DNA of 64,000 nt. It comes from Microvirga lenta (lineage in GTDB: Bacteria > Pseudomonadota > Alphaproteobacteria > Rhizobiales > Beijerinckiaceae). Position numbers and translations under genes: made by a program. The number at the start of each line of letters is the position of its first letter. Position 1 is the stretch's first letter. Shown here piece by piece: positions 19,343-27,690 of the stretch. Under the pieces are notes generated by a model. That model ran no database searches. It was given only the letters and a program-made list of their open reading frames with translations, and was not told the DNA's origin. Where the stretch lies: assembly GCF_020532555.1 (NCBI RefSeq), contig NZ_JAJBBR010000005.1:186001-250000 (forward strand). Reading direction: 5' to 3'.

Positions 19343-19741
19343 ATGATCATCGCCGAAGCGGCCGTCGCGGCCATCATTCTGATCGGAGCGTTCTTTCTCC
19401 TCGTCGGCTCCTTGGGCCTCGCCAAGCTGCCCGACCTGATGCGGCGGCTGCACGCGCCGACCAAGGCGACCACCTTGGGCATCGGGAGCATGCTGATCGC
19501 CTCCATGCTCTATTTCGCGATCATCGAAGGCAAGCCTTCGATCCACGAGCTTCTGATCACCCTGTTCCTGTTCCTCACCGCCCCGGTGACGGCCCAGATG
19601 GTGGCCAAGGCCTACATCCTTCGCACCAGACAGCTTCACGAGGTGCTTCCCGGCACCGGCCGCCCCGTCGGATGGGCCACGCTCGATGCGGCGCAGGCCG
19701 ATGCGTGCTCCGAGACGGTGCAGCACACGACCATCGACTAA
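19343..19741 (+). CDS. mrpG: Na+/H+ antiporter Mrp subunit G
   Basis: The 132-residue protein has three membrane helices and the MrpG signature GSLGLAKLPDLMRRLHAPTKATTLG, followed by LFLFLTAPVTAQMVAKAY. It completes the set A(B)-C-D-E-F-G. The ATG at 19343 is chosen over a start inside mrpF because it is the family's usual position; the ribosome site (AGGG) is weak. The DUF502 gene begins 18 bp after its stop and is likely cotranscribed. Confidence 0.95.
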   Translation: MIIAEAAVAAIILIGAFFLLVGSLGLAKLPDLMRRLHAPTKATTLGIGSMLIASMLYFAIIEGKPSIHELLITLFLFLTAPVTAQMVAKAYILRTRQLHEVLPGTGRPVGWATLDAAQADACSETVQHTTID

Positions 19742-19759
19742 GGGTTTCTGGAGCCCGGC

Positions 19760-20470
19760 ATGGAACGCCTCCGTCGCAATATTCTCGCCGGTCTCCTGAC
19801 GGTGATCCCTCTCTGGATCACGGTGTGGATGATGTGGTTCATCCTGGACTACATCATCTATCTGGGCCGCCCCCTCGTCTTCGCCCTGGCCGCCGCCATC
19901 CGCCCCTATGCGGAGGACGTGGCCGACCTGCTCATCCTCGACTGGTTCCAGCAGGCCGTCGCCATCCTCATCGTCCTGGCCGCCCTCTACATGATCGGCG
20001 CCACCGCCAACGCGGTGATCGGCCGCCGCATCCTGCGCCTCGTCGACCGGCTGATCGACCGGGTGCCCCTCGCCAAGACCATTTACGGAGCGACCCGCAC
20101 CCTGATCGAGTCCGTAAAGGGGGGCCAGCAGGGCGGCCAGCGGGCGGTCCTGATCGAATTCCCGCACCCTGACATGCGCGTGGTCGGGTTCGTGACGGCC
20201 ACCTTCCATGCCAGCGACACGGGGGAGGAACTGGCCGCCGTCTACGTGCCGACGACCCCGAACCCGACCTCCGGCTACGTGGAGATCGTGCCCACGCGGC
20301 GGCTGGTCTGGCTCGACTGGAGCGTCAACGACGCCATGTCCTTCATCGTCTCGGGAGGCGCCATGACGCCGAGCGGCATCCGGATGAACCCGACCCCGCC
20401 TCGCGTGCCCAGCGTGGACGACCTCGTGGCGCCGGAGCGGGAGCGGGAGAGCGAGACCTCGCCCACCTGA
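19760..20470 (+). CDS. DUF502 family membrane protein
   Basis: The 236-residue protein starts with a basic residue cluster and two membrane helices (about 10-30 and 58-82). The conserved DUF502 soluble part follows, containing VPLAKTIYGATRTLIESV, and then the VYVPTTPNPTSGYVEIVP strand region. The family is widespread and of unknown function; in plants, homologues are called COV. GGAG eight bases before the ATG supports the start. Its position at the end of the Mrp operon suggests an envelope- or ion-related role, but this is context only. Confidence 0.92.
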   Translation: MERLRRNILAGLLTVIPLWITVWMMWFILDYIIYLGRPLVFALAAAIRPYAEDVADLLILDWFQQAVAILIVLAALYMIGATANAVIGRRILRLVDRLIDRVPLAKTIYGATRTLIESVKGGQQGGQRAVLIEFPHPDMRVVGFVTATFHASDTGEELAAVYVPTTPNPTSGYVEIVPTRRLVWLDWSVNDAMSFIVSGGAMTPSGIRMNPTPPRVPSVDDLVAPERERESETSPT

Positions 20471-20474
20471 GGGA

Positions 20475-20642
20475 TCAGTGCGTCCGCCGCGCGATGATCC
20501 AGACCGCGTGCACGATTCCGGGAATGTAGCCGAGCAGCGTGAGCAGGATGTTGAGCCAGAACTGGCCGCCGAAGCCCACGGTGAAGAAGACGCCGACCGG
20601 CGGCAGCAGGATGGCGAGGATGACGCGAAGAAGATTGCTCAT
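20475..20642 (-). CDS. YqaE/Pmp3 family small membrane protein
   Basis: Reading the minus strand from the ATG at 20642 gives 55 residues with the Pmp3 signature: ILAILLPPVGVFFTVG, then FWLNILLTLLGYIPGIVHAVWII. Two membrane helices fill nearly the whole protein. Homologues protect the membrane potential under salt or cold stress. The gene is convergent with the DUF502 gene (stops 4 bp apart) and has a perfect EcfG-type promoter about 35 bp upstream, consistent with stress induction. The ribosome site is weak (AGAGCAG). Confidence 0.93.
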   Translation of the reverse strand: MSNLLRVILAILLPPVGVFFTVGFGGQFWLNILLTLLGYIPGIVHAVWIIARRTH

Positions 20643-20674
20643 GGGCTGCTCTGGTCAAGGTGGGATGCATGGCA

Positions 20675-20701
20675 GGAACGCATCCATGTCCCGCCTGTTC
20701 C
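20675..20701. promoter_or_regulatory. EcfG-type promoter, possibly bidirectional (Pmp3 / NADH dehydrogenase)
   Basis: On the minus strand GGAAC (20701-20697), 16 bases and CGTT (20680-20677) match the general-stress sigma factor EcfG consensus exactly and point at the Pmp3 gene (leader about 27 nt). On the plus strand the same segment reads GGAAC (20675-20679)-N16-TGTT, a near match facing the flavoprotein gene at 20809. Confidence 0.7.
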
Positions 20702-20808
20702 TCAACCTGTGACGCGGCGGCCCTATTGCCGGGCCGTCGCGGCCTTTTTCCGTCGAACCGTTGCCTGTTCCGGTCGTTCACCCCTGGAGGTTCGCGACGG
20801 GATTTGGA

Positions 20809-22221
20809 ATGACCATTCTGCCGGGAGGAAATGAGGAGCGCGGCCAGGTGCCGGCCCGGCCCATGGCCGGGAGCACAGGGCCGAGTCTTGGGGAGCGCCC
20901 GCATCACGTAGTCGTCGTGGGGGCGGGCTTCGCCGGCCTGTCCCTGGCCCAGGGTCTCGGCGGCACGCCGCTGCGGATCACGCTCGTGGATCGTCGCAAC
21001 TACCACCTGTTCCAGCCCCTCCTCTATCAGGTGGCGACCGCCGTCCTGTCGCAGGGCGAGATCGCCGAACCGATCCGCCGCATCCTGAGGCGGCACAAGA
21101 ACGTGAGCGTCCTGCTCGGCGAGGTCGACGGCATCGATACCGGGCGGCAGGAGATCAGCATCGACGGAGAGAGACTGGCCTACGACACTCTCGTGCTCGC
21201 GACGGGAGCGACGCACAGCTATTTCGGCCATCCGGAATGGGAGCGGTTCGCCCCCGGCCTCAAGACGCTGGACGATGCCCGGCGCATTCGCGCCAAGGTT
21301 CTGATGGCCTTCGAGCTTGCCGAGCTGGAGGAGGACCCGGCCGAGCGCGAGCGGCTTCTGACCTTCACGGTCATCGGCGGCGGACCGACGGGCGTCGAGA
21401 TGGCCGGCGCCATCGCGGGCCTCGCCAAACAGGCCCTGGCCCGAGACTTCCGCAATATCGATCCGACGAAGGCGCGCATCCTCCTGGTGGAGGCCGCTCC
21501 CCGGATCCTGGGTCCGTTTCCGGAGGACCTCGCGACCTACGCCGTACGGGCGCTGGAGCGGCTCGGCGTGACCATCCTCACCGACCGTCCCGTGGAGAAT
21601 ATCGACGAGAGAGGCATCGTCGTCGGGGGCGAGTTCGTCCCGACGGCGACGGTCGTCTGGGCCGCGGGCGTGACCGCATCGCCCGCGGGCAAATGGCTGG
21701 ATGTCGGCACGGACAAGGCCGGCCGCGTCGAGGTTGGGCCCGACCTCTCCGTCCCCGGCCTCGAGAACGTCTATGTTCTCGGCGACCTCGCGCTGGCGCG
21801 CGACGAGAACGGCAAGCCCCTGCCGGGCCTGGCGCAGGTGGCGCATCAGCAGGGCGATTATCTCGCGAAGGCTCTCCAGGCGCGCATTCTGCGGGGCGAG
21901 ACCCCGAAGCCCTTCCGCTTCCGCAGCCGTGGCAATCTCGCCGTCATCGGCCGCAACGAGGCCGTGGTGCATTGGGACACGGTGAAGCTGAAGGGCTTCT
22001 CCGCCTGGCTCGTCTGGGGCATCGCCCATGTCTACCTGCTCGTGGGGTTCCAGAACCGGCTCCTGGTCAGCCTGCGGTGGCTCTGGTCCTACATCACCCA
22101 CCAGTTCGGGTCCCGGATCATCGACGAGGATCTTTCCCGGCGGCATTCGCACGAGGCGAGAACGGAGGTTTTCATTGACGCAGCTCATGGCGAGGAATTG
22201 CGGGACCGTGCGAGAAGTTGA
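20809..22221 (+). CDS. Type II NADH dehydrogenase-like NAD(P)/FAD oxidoreductase
   Basis: The 470-residue protein has an N-terminal FAD site (VVVVGAGFAGLSLAQ), the NDH-2 segment RRNYHLFQPLLYQVATAVLS, an NADH site (TVIGGGPTGVEMAGAIAGL), and the VYVLGDLA motif that contacts flavin. It ends with a hydrophobic region typical of membrane-associated NDH-2. It would oxidise NADH and reduce quinone without pumping protons. The exact start is uncertain: ATG at 20809 is used here, and ATG at 20862 or TTG at 20761 are alternatives. It is followed after 78 bp by the S2P gene. Confidence 0.92.
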   Translation: MTILPGGNEERGQVPARPMAGSTGPSLGERPHHVVVVGAGFAGLSLAQGLGGTPLRITLVDRRNYHLFQPLLYQVATAVLSQGEIAEPIRRILRRHKNVSVLLGEVDGIDTGRQEISIDGERLAYDTLVLATGATHSYFGHPEWERFAPGLKTLDDARRIRAKVLMAFELAELEEDPAERERLLTFTVIGGGPTGVEMAGAIAGLAKQALARDFRNIDPTKARILLVEAAPRILGPFPEDLATYAVRALERLGVTILTDRPVENIDERGIVVGGEFVPTATVVWAAGVTASPAGKWLDVGTDKAGRVEVGPDLSVPGLENVYVLGDLALARDENGKPLPGLAQVAHQQGDYLAKALQARILRGETPKPFRFRSRGNLAVIGRNEAVVHWDTVKLKGFSAWLVWGIAHVYLLVGFQNRLLVSLRWLWSYITHQFGSRIIDEDLSRRHSHEARTEVFIDAAHGEELRDRARS

Positions 22222-22299
22222 GGCCGCGGGGCGTCTAAGCCGGATCTTGACCCGCCGGACGGACGTTCCCGCACGAACCGGGAAAGGCGAGGGTTGAGC

Positions 22300-23412
22300 A
22301 TGGGATGGTCGATCCCCGTCGGCACGGTGAAGGGCACGGTCATCCGGATCCATTTCACCTTTATTCTCTTCCTCGTCTGGATCGCGGTGTCGCATTACGC
22401 GAGCGGCGGACGCCAGGCGGCCATCGAAGGCACGGCCTTCGTCATCCTCCTGTTCCTGTGCGTGCTGCTGCACGAGTTCGGCCATGTCTTCGCGGCCCGG
22501 CGCTACGGCGTGCAGACACCCGACATCACGCTGCTGCCCATCGGCGGCGTGGCGCGCCTGGAGCGCATTCCCGAGGAGCCGTCGCAGGAGCTGATCGTGG
22601 CTCTCGCCGGGCCTGCGGTGAACGTGGTGATCGCGGCCATCCTGTTCGCCGTGCTCGGCGGCTTCGTGCCCGCGGACAGCATGGACGTCCAGAACCCCGG
22701 CACGAGCATGGTGGCCCGCCTCGCGATGGTGAACGTGTTCCTGGTGGTGTTCAATCTCATCCCGGCCTTTCCCATGGACGGCGGGCGCGTGCTGCGCGCC
22801 ATTCTGGCCTCGCGCCTGGGGTATCAACGCGGCACGCAGATCGCCGCATCGGTGGGACAGGTCGTGGCCTTCGGCCTCGGCCTGCTCGGCCTCATGGGCA
22901 ACCCGCTCCTGATCTTCATCGCGATCTTCGTCTATCTCGGCGCGGCCGGGGAGGCCCACGCGGTCCAGATGCGTCAGGTCTCCCGCGGGATGCTGGTCGC
23001 GGACGCGATGATCACGAAGTTCGAGAGCCTGCGCCCCGGCAGCAGCGTCGAGGATGCGGTGCAGTGCCTGATCCACACCACCCAGCACGATTTTCCGGTG
23101 GTCGACGGCGCCGGGCACCTGCGCGGCGTCCTCACCCGCGACGACATGATCCGCGCCCTGCGCGAGCAAGGCCCTCAGACCTCGGTCATGGAAGTGATGC
23201 GCGCCGACATCCCTCTCGTTCACCACCGGCAGCCGCTGGAGAAGGCCCTGCAGATCATGCAGCAGTCCCGTGTTCCGGCCATCGGGGTGACCGACAGGGA
23301 GTCCCGGCTCGTGGGCCTGATCACGCCGGAGAACGTGGGAGAGATGATGATGGTCCTCGCGGCCAGTCCGCCGCGCCGCTCGCCCATGCCCTGGCAGCGC
23401 ATCCCGAAATAG
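22300..23412 (+). CDS. Site-2 protease family protein with CBS pair
   Basis: The 370-residue protein has an M50-type intramembrane metalloprotease domain: the zinc motif HEFGH (58-62) inside a membrane helix, and the third ligand in NLIPAFPMDGGRVLRA. A tandem CBS pair occupies about residues 228-350 (MLVADAMITKFESLRPG, FPVVDGAGHLRGVLTRDDMI, VPAIGVTDRESRLVGLIT). CBS domains usually sense adenine nucleotides and could control proteolysis. The substrate is unknown. The ATG at 22300 with upstream AGGCGAGGG is used; a TTG at 22294 is an alternative. Confidence 0.93.
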   Translation: MGWSIPVGTVKGTVIRIHFTFILFLVWIAVSHYASGGRQAAIEGTAFVILLFLCVLLHEFGHVFAARRYGVQTPDITLLPIGGVARLERIPEEPSQELIVALAGPAVNVVIAAILFAVLGGFVPADSMDVQNPGTSMVARLAMVNVFLVVFNLIPAFPMDGGRVLRAILASRLGYQRGTQIAASVGQVVAFGLGLLGLMGNPLLIFIAIFVYLGAAGEAHAVQMRQVSRGMLVADAMITKFESLRPGSSVEDAVQCLIHTTQHDFPVVDGAGHLRGVLTRDDMIRALREQGPQTSVMEVMRADIPLVHHRQPLEKALQIMQQSRVPAIGVTDRESRLVGLITPENVGEMMMVLAASPPRRSPMPWQRIPK

Positions 23413-23613
23413 AAAAGCCCGGCACGCGTCCGGGATCTTCACGACGGAACGAACTTCCACGCCGGACGCGGGAGGGAAATGATCACATCTTCTCCCGCTA
23501 TATCGTTCCGGTGAGGAACGCCATGCATCCTGCCGGAGCGTCGCGCTTCGCGCACGCCGCGCGGATACGCCATGGCGAAGCTGAAACGTCTGGCCATCGG
23601 TGACGTTAACGCC

Positions 23614-23647
23614 ATAGCCCCGGTCTGTTTCGGTCGACCGGGGCTAT
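23614..23647 (+). promoter_or_regulatory. Perfect 12-bp hairpin in the catalase leader
   Basis: ATAGCCCCGGTC (23614-23625) and GACCGGGGCTAT (23636-23647) form an uninterrupted 12-bp stem with a 10-nt loop, 37 bp before the catalase ATG. There is no following T-run, so it is not a typical terminator. A degenerate EcfG-like site (GAAAC 23583-23587, N16, CGTT 23604-23607) would start transcription at the base of this stem. Confidence 0.6.
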
Positions 23648-23684
23648 GCACATTGCCACAACCCACAAACGACAGGGGACTTCC

Positions 23685-25286
23685 ATGGCCGACAAGCGCC
23701 CGACCCTCACCACCCGACAGGGACATCCGGTCTCTGACAATCAGAGCCTGCGCAGCGTGGGGGAGCGTGGACCAGCAACGCTCGAAAACTATCAGTTCAT
23801 CGAAAAGATCACCCATTTCGACCGCGAGCGGATTCCCGAGCGCGTCGTCCATGCCCGCGGCACCGCCGCCCATGGCTATTTCGAAGCCTACGGCAAGATC
23901 GGCGACGAGCCCGCATCCAAGTACACCCGGGCCAAGGTGCTGACCCAGACCGGTGTGCGCACCCCCGTGTTCCTGCGCTTCTCCACCGTGATCGGCTCGA
24001 AGGATTCTCCCGAGACCGCCCGCGATCCGCGCGGCTTCGCGATCAAGTTCAAGACCGTCGACGGGAACTGGGACCTCGTGGGCAACAACCTGAAGGTCTT
24101 CTTCATTCGCGATGCGATCAAGTTTCCCGACATGATCCACGCCTTCAAGCCCGATCCGGTTTCGAACCGCCAGGAGCCGTGGCGCTTCTACGACTTCGTG
24201 ATGCACCACCCCGAGGCGCTGCACATGGTGACCTGGGTAAAGAGCCCGTGGGGCATCCCGGCCGATTACCGGCACATGCAGGGTTCGAGCGTCAACACCT
24301 ACAAGCTCGTCAACGACAGGGGCGAGGCGGTGCTGGTCAAGTTCTCGTTCGAGCCGAAGCTCGGCGTGAAGAATCTCACCAGCGAGCAGGCGGCCGAGAT
24401 CCAGGGCCGGGACGTGGGCCATGCGACCCGCGACCTCTACGATGCCATCGAGCGCGGCGACTATCCCGAGTGGGAGATGTGCGTGCAGATCATGTCGGAC
24501 GACGACCATCCGGAGCTCGACTTCGACCCGCTCGACGACACGAAGCGCTGGCCGGAGGATCAGTTCCCGCTGCTGCCGGTGGGCCGTCTCGTCCTCGACC
24601 GCAACCCCGACAACTTCTTCGCCGAGACGGAGCAGTCGGCTTTCGGCACGGGCGTGCTGGTGGACGGCATCGACTTCTCCGACGACAAGATGCTGCAGGG
24701 CCGGACCCTGTCCTACTCGGACACGCAGCGCTACCGCGTCGGCCCCAACTATCTGCAGCTTCCGGTCAACGCCCCGCAGGAGCAGGCGCGGGCGCAGACG
24801 AACCAGCGGGACGGCCTCATGACCTTCTATGTCGACCGTGGCCCCGATCAGAGCAAGCACGTGAACTACGAGCCGAGCTCCATGGGCGGCCTGCGCGAGG
24901 CGCCGCGGCCCGCGAAGGACTACCACCAATGGGTCGAGGGCCATCTCGGCCGGTACCAGACCACGCGCACGGCCGACGACTACAAGCAGGCCGGCGACCG
25001 CTACCGCACCTTCGAGGACTGGGAGCGCGACGACCTGATCAACAACCTCGTGGCCGACATGAAGGAATGCCCGGAGCACATCGCGCTCCGCATGGTCTGG
25101 CACTTCTGGCACTGCGACGAGGATTACGGCCGCCGTGTCGCCGAGGGCGCGGGCATCGACCTCAAGAAGGCGCTGGAACTGCCGCCGCTGGAAGGCAAGC
25201 CCGCCCCGGGCCAGAACCGTCCGGGCAGCACCTATACCAGCGGCAAGCGCGAAGGCTCCTCGCCGCGGACCGAGGCCGCCGAGTAA
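23685..25286 (+). CDS. katA: Monofunctional haem catalase
   Basis: The 533-residue protein is a clade-3-like small-subunit catalase. The catalytic His56 sits in [14 protein letters not shown], the active-site Asn in [20 protein letters not shown], and the haem-ligand Tyr344 in [17 protein letters not shown]. It converts hydrogen peroxide to water and oxygen in the cytoplasm. The ATG at 23685 has AGGGGA at five bases; longer frames upstream lack similarity. The gene is monocistronic: a hairpin precedes it and a double-stem terminator follows. The symbol katA is by family convention. Confidence 0.96.
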   Translation: MADKRPTLTTRQGHPVSDNQSLRSVGERGPATLENYQFIEKITHFDRERIPERVVHARGTAAHGYFEAYGKIGDEPASKYTRAKVLTQTGVRTPVFLRFSTVIGSKDSPETARDPRGFAIKFKTVDGNWDLVGNNLKVFFIRDAIKFPDMIHAFKPDPVSNRQEPWRFYDFVMHHPEALHMVTWVKSPWGIPADYRHMQGSSVNTYKLVNDRGEAVLVKFSFEPKLGVKNLTSEQAAEIQGRDVGHATRDLYDAIERGDYPEWEMCVQIMSDDDHPELDFDPLDDTKRWPEDQFPLLPVGRLVLDRNPDNFFAETEQSAFGTGVLVDGIDFSDDKMLQGRTLSYSDTQRYRVGPNYLQLPVNAPQEQARAQTNQRDGLMTFYVDRGPDQSKHVNYEPSSMGGLREAPRPAKDYHQWVEGHLGRYQTTRTADDYKQAGDRYRTFEDWERDDLINNLVADMKECPEHIALRMVWHFWHCDEDYGRRVAEGAGIDLKKALELPPLEGKPAPGQNRPGSTYTSGKREGSSPRTEAAE

Positions 25287-25301
25287 GGCGCGCCACGAAT
25301 C

Positions 25302-25347
25302 CTGAAACGCCGCGAGCCGGGCTCACGCCCGGCTCGTCCTGTTTCAG
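25302..25347. terminator. Bidirectional terminator between catalase and collagen-like gene
   Basis: CGAGCCGGGC (25313-25322) pairs with GCCCGGCTCG (25327-25336) around a TCAC loop, and an outer CTGAAAC/GTTTCAG (25302-25308 / 25341-25347) extends the structure. It lies between two convergent stops. Confidence 0.75.
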
Positions 25348-25367
25348 CCCGCCATACGCAGCAGGGG

Positions 25368-26477
25368 TCACTTCTTCGCGCAGATCGCGCGGGCGAACAT
25401 GCCGCTCGGATTGTCGCTCGTGGAGAAGCAGTAGATGCCGACCTCGTCCATATCGATCCGGTCGCCGCGATTGCACGTGCCGTTCACGGGATACTCGTCC
25501 TCGGCGCAGCGGGCCACGCAGCGCCCCTGGGCCTCGCATTGCTGCACCAGCACCCGCAGGATCGTTCCGGCCGTTCCCGGCCTCCCCTCCGGCCCCGCCG
25601 GGCCGGGAGGCCCCGGAGGGCCTGCGGGTCCCGCCTGCCCGACAGGCCCGGGCGGTCCCGGAGGTCCCGCTGGGCCGGCAGGTCCGGCCTGACCGTCCGC
25701 TCCATCGGCGCCCGCCGGACCGGGCGGGCCTTCGGGCCCGGGCTCTCCCCGGGGGCCCTGCAGGCCCTGCGGCCCCTGAGGACCCTGGTGCCCCGCCACG
25801 CCCTGCGGCCCCTGCGGGCCGGGCGGTCCCGGAGGTCCTTCGGGCCCCGCTTCGCCGGGAGGACCCGCCGGGCCGGGCTGGCCGCCGGAAGCACCCTGTC
25901 CCGGCTCACCCGGAGGCCCGGGCGGCCCCGGAGGACCGGCCGGTCCCGCTGGCCCCTGCGGGCCCGGGGCGCCGTCGCGTCCGGCCACTCCCTGAGGACC
26001 CTGAGGTCCCGGCGGACCGGCCTGGCCCTGCGGCCCTTCCGGTCCGGGAGGTCCGCTGGGCCCCGTCGGCCCCTGAGGTCCCGGCTCTCCTTGCGGTCCT
26101 GGCGGGCCCGGAGGCCCGGGAGGACCGTCCGCCCCCGCGACGGGCTGCGGAGCCTCCGCGGCGGCGGTCTGGGGTCCTTCCGGACCGCGCTGTCCGCAGA
26201 AGCCGACGACCACGTCCCGCTGCTCGTCGTCCGCCTGCAGGGTCACGACGCAGTCATCAGGATGGTAGGCGAGCCGAAAGACGAAGCGCCCGTTCGCCTC
26301 GGTTCTCGTCTGATGGTTCTGATCGAGGGTGACGGCGGTCTGGCGGGGCCTGCTCAACCGTCCGACGACGCGCAGCTCCCCGCCCGTGATCATGGCCTGA
26401 TCGACGATGATGTCGGCACTGGCCGGCGTGCAGGTGAAAGCGAATACGGATCCCGCCAACAGACGCTTGATCATCAT
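25368..26477 (-). CDS. Secreted collagen-like (Gly-X-Y) protein with Cys-rich C-terminus
   Basis: The 369-residue protein begins with a signal peptide (cleavage near ASA-D, about residue 21) and an N-terminal beta-type domain of about 90 residues. An almost unbroken Gly-X-Y tract runs from about 116 to 320, rich in [14 protein letters not shown] triplets, and should form a triple helix. The last 50 residues carry six cysteines (QQC, GRC, ARC, GTC, IYC, AIC), probably a disulfide-linked trimer cap. Such proteins are found on spores, phages or cell surfaces; its role here is unknown. GAGGGG directly precedes the ATG. It could be cotranscribed with the upstream amidohydrolase gene, but a hairpin region lies between. 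Confidence 0.85.
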   Translation of the reverse strand: MMIKRLLAGSVFAFTCTPASADIIVDQAMITGGELRVVGRLSRPRQTAVTLDQNHQTRTEANGRFVFRLAYHPDDCVVTLQADDEQRDVVVGFCGQRGPEGPQTAAAEAPQPVAGADGPPGPPGPPGPQGEPGPQGPTGPSGPPGPEGPQGQAGPPGPQGPQGVAGRDGAPGPQGPAGPAGPPGPPGPPGEPGQGASGGQPGPAGPPGEAGPEGPPGPPGPQGPQGVAGHQGPQGPQGLQGPRGEPGPEGPPGPAGADGADGQAGPAGPAGPPGPPGPVGQAGPAGPPGPPGPAGPEGRPGTAGTILRVLVQQCEAQGRCVARCAEDEYPVNGTCNRGDRIDMDEVGIYCFSTSDNPSGMFARAICAKK

Positions 26478-26543
26478 GCCCCTCGCGCAAGCTGTGCCTT
26501 GAAGCGTCTCTCCCTCGTGCGGGGGCGTCAATTAACTAAGAAG

Positions 26544-26588
26544 GGTAGAACGTTCGGCTACCACCAACGCACTCACGCGGTAGCCGAA
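26544..26588 (-). promoter_or_regulatory. Alternative hairpin arms ahead of the collagen-like gene
   Basis: On the minus strand TTCGGCTACC (26588-26579) pairs perfectly with GGTAGCCGAA (26562-26553). The same GGTAG can instead pair with CTACC at 26548-26544. The region lies between the amidohydrolase stop and the collagen-like start, and could be a terminator or an attenuator. Confidence 0.4.
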
Positions 26589-26604
26589 AGGATCCGACCC
26601 GTCC

Positions 26605-27651
26605 TCACCCCGCCAGCAGGCCGTCGAGGAACTGCCCCAGGCAATCGCCGATGACGGAGACCTGATAGCCGCCTTCCTGCACCACCACGGTGGGAAGCCC
26701 GATGGAGCGGATGCGCGCGCCGATTCCGCGGAATGCCGCCGTCGAGACATCGAGGAGGCCGATGGGATCCTCCCGATGGCTGTCGTAGCCCAGGGCCACC
26801 ACCAGGGCCTCCGCACCGAAGGCCTGAACGGTCTCGAGGCCGCGCTCGACGGCCTGGAACATGGCATCGTCGCGGGATTTCGGCTGGAGCGGGATGTTCA
26901 GGTTGAAGCCCTCGCCTTCGCCGTGGCCGCGCTCATGGGCATAGCCGGTGAAGAAGGGATAATAGGAGTTCGGATCCACATGGATCGACACGGTCAGCAC
27001 ATCGGCGCGGCGATAGAAGATCTCCTGCGTGCCGTCGCCGTGATGCGCATCCACATCCAGAACGGCCACCCGGCCGAAGCGCGAGCGCAGGTGCTGGGCG
27101 GCGATGGCCGAGTTGTTGAGATAGCAGAAACCGTTCGCCTGATCGGCGCGGGCATGGTGCCCCGACGGGCGGCACAGGGCATAGACGGCGCCCGCGCCTT
27201 CGACCACCGCGTCCGCCGCGGCCATGGCCGTGTGGCTGGACCTCAGCGAAGAGCGCCAGGTGTTCGGACCGACGGGCACGGAAAGCCCGCCGAGATAATA
27301 CCCCGCCTGCGCCACCACGGATTGCGACGGGCATGGCGGCCGGTGCGGCCAGTCGGGCCGCCCGCTCCAATAGGGCGCCACATTGGGCAGCACCTCGATT
27401 CCGGCGTTGGGGAGCTGGCGCCAGCGCTCGTAGGCCGTGGCGAGGAATTGCAGGTAGTGTTCCGCATGAACCGTCAGGGCGGGACCGAGCTCGTAATCCT
27501 CGGGCTGCTCCGGCTGCAAGCCGCGTGCCGACAGGGCCCGAAGCAACGCATCCACCCGGTTCGGACGGTCCTGCGGATCGACGATCCTGCCGACCTGCAT
27601 GAATTGCTGCGGATCGTGCAGGTGCTGATCGGGATGGAAGAAGACGCGCAT
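26605..27651 (-). CDS. Histone deacetylase-family acetylpolyamine amidohydrolase-like protein
   Basis: The 348-residue protein has the arginase/deacetylase fold signatures: RPSGHHARADQANGFCYLNN, with the catalytic His pair; the zinc-binding DVDAHHGDGTQEIFY; and ALGYDSHREDP, with a further metal-site Asp. The bacterial members with this spacing are acetylpolyamine amidohydrolases, which remove acetyl from amines. The ATG at 27651 has GGGAG eight bases upstream. It begins 39 bp after the TPP enzyme gene on the same strand, so it may be the fourth gene of the kinase/lyase operon. Confidence 0.9.
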   Translation of the reverse strand: MRVFFHPDQHLHDPQQFMQVGRIVDPQDRPNRVDALLRALSARGLQPEQPEDYELGPALTVHAEHYLQFLATAYERWRQLPNAGIEVLPNVAPYWSGRPDWPHRPPCPSQSVVAQAGYYLGGLSVPVGPNTWRSSLRSSHTAMAAADAVVEGAGAVYALCRPSGHHARADQANGFCYLNNSAIAAQHLRSRFGRVAVLDVDAHHGDGTQEIFYRRADVLTVSIHVDPNSYYPFFTGYAHERGHGEGEGFNLNIPLQPKSRDDAMFQAVERGLETVQAFGAEALVVALGYDSHREDPIGLLDVSTAAFRGIGARIRSIGLPTVVVQEGGYQVSVIGDCLGQFLDGLLAG

Positions 27652-27690
27652 CGGACAGGCTCCCGTCAAGAATTTCGTAAAGTCGGATCG

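Noticed and set aside
20275..23460. 1061-codon open frame on the minus strand across the flavoprotein and protease genes
   Set aside because: It is an antisense shadow in high-GC DNA; the plus strand carries clear enzyme motifs and the antisense protein is compositionally biased with no domain.
23614..23647. Hairpin as terminator of the S2P protease gene
   Set aside because: It is 200 bp after that stop and has no T-run; a leader element of catalase is more likely.
24179..26332. 717-codon plus-strand frame over catalase and the collagen-like gene
   Set aside because: It crosses two real genes and has only low-complexity Arg/Pro/Ala sequence.
25539..26654. Plus-strand frame opposite the collagen-like gene
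   Set aside because: Its repeats are the complement of the Gly-X-Y codons; the minus strand has signal peptide and start site.
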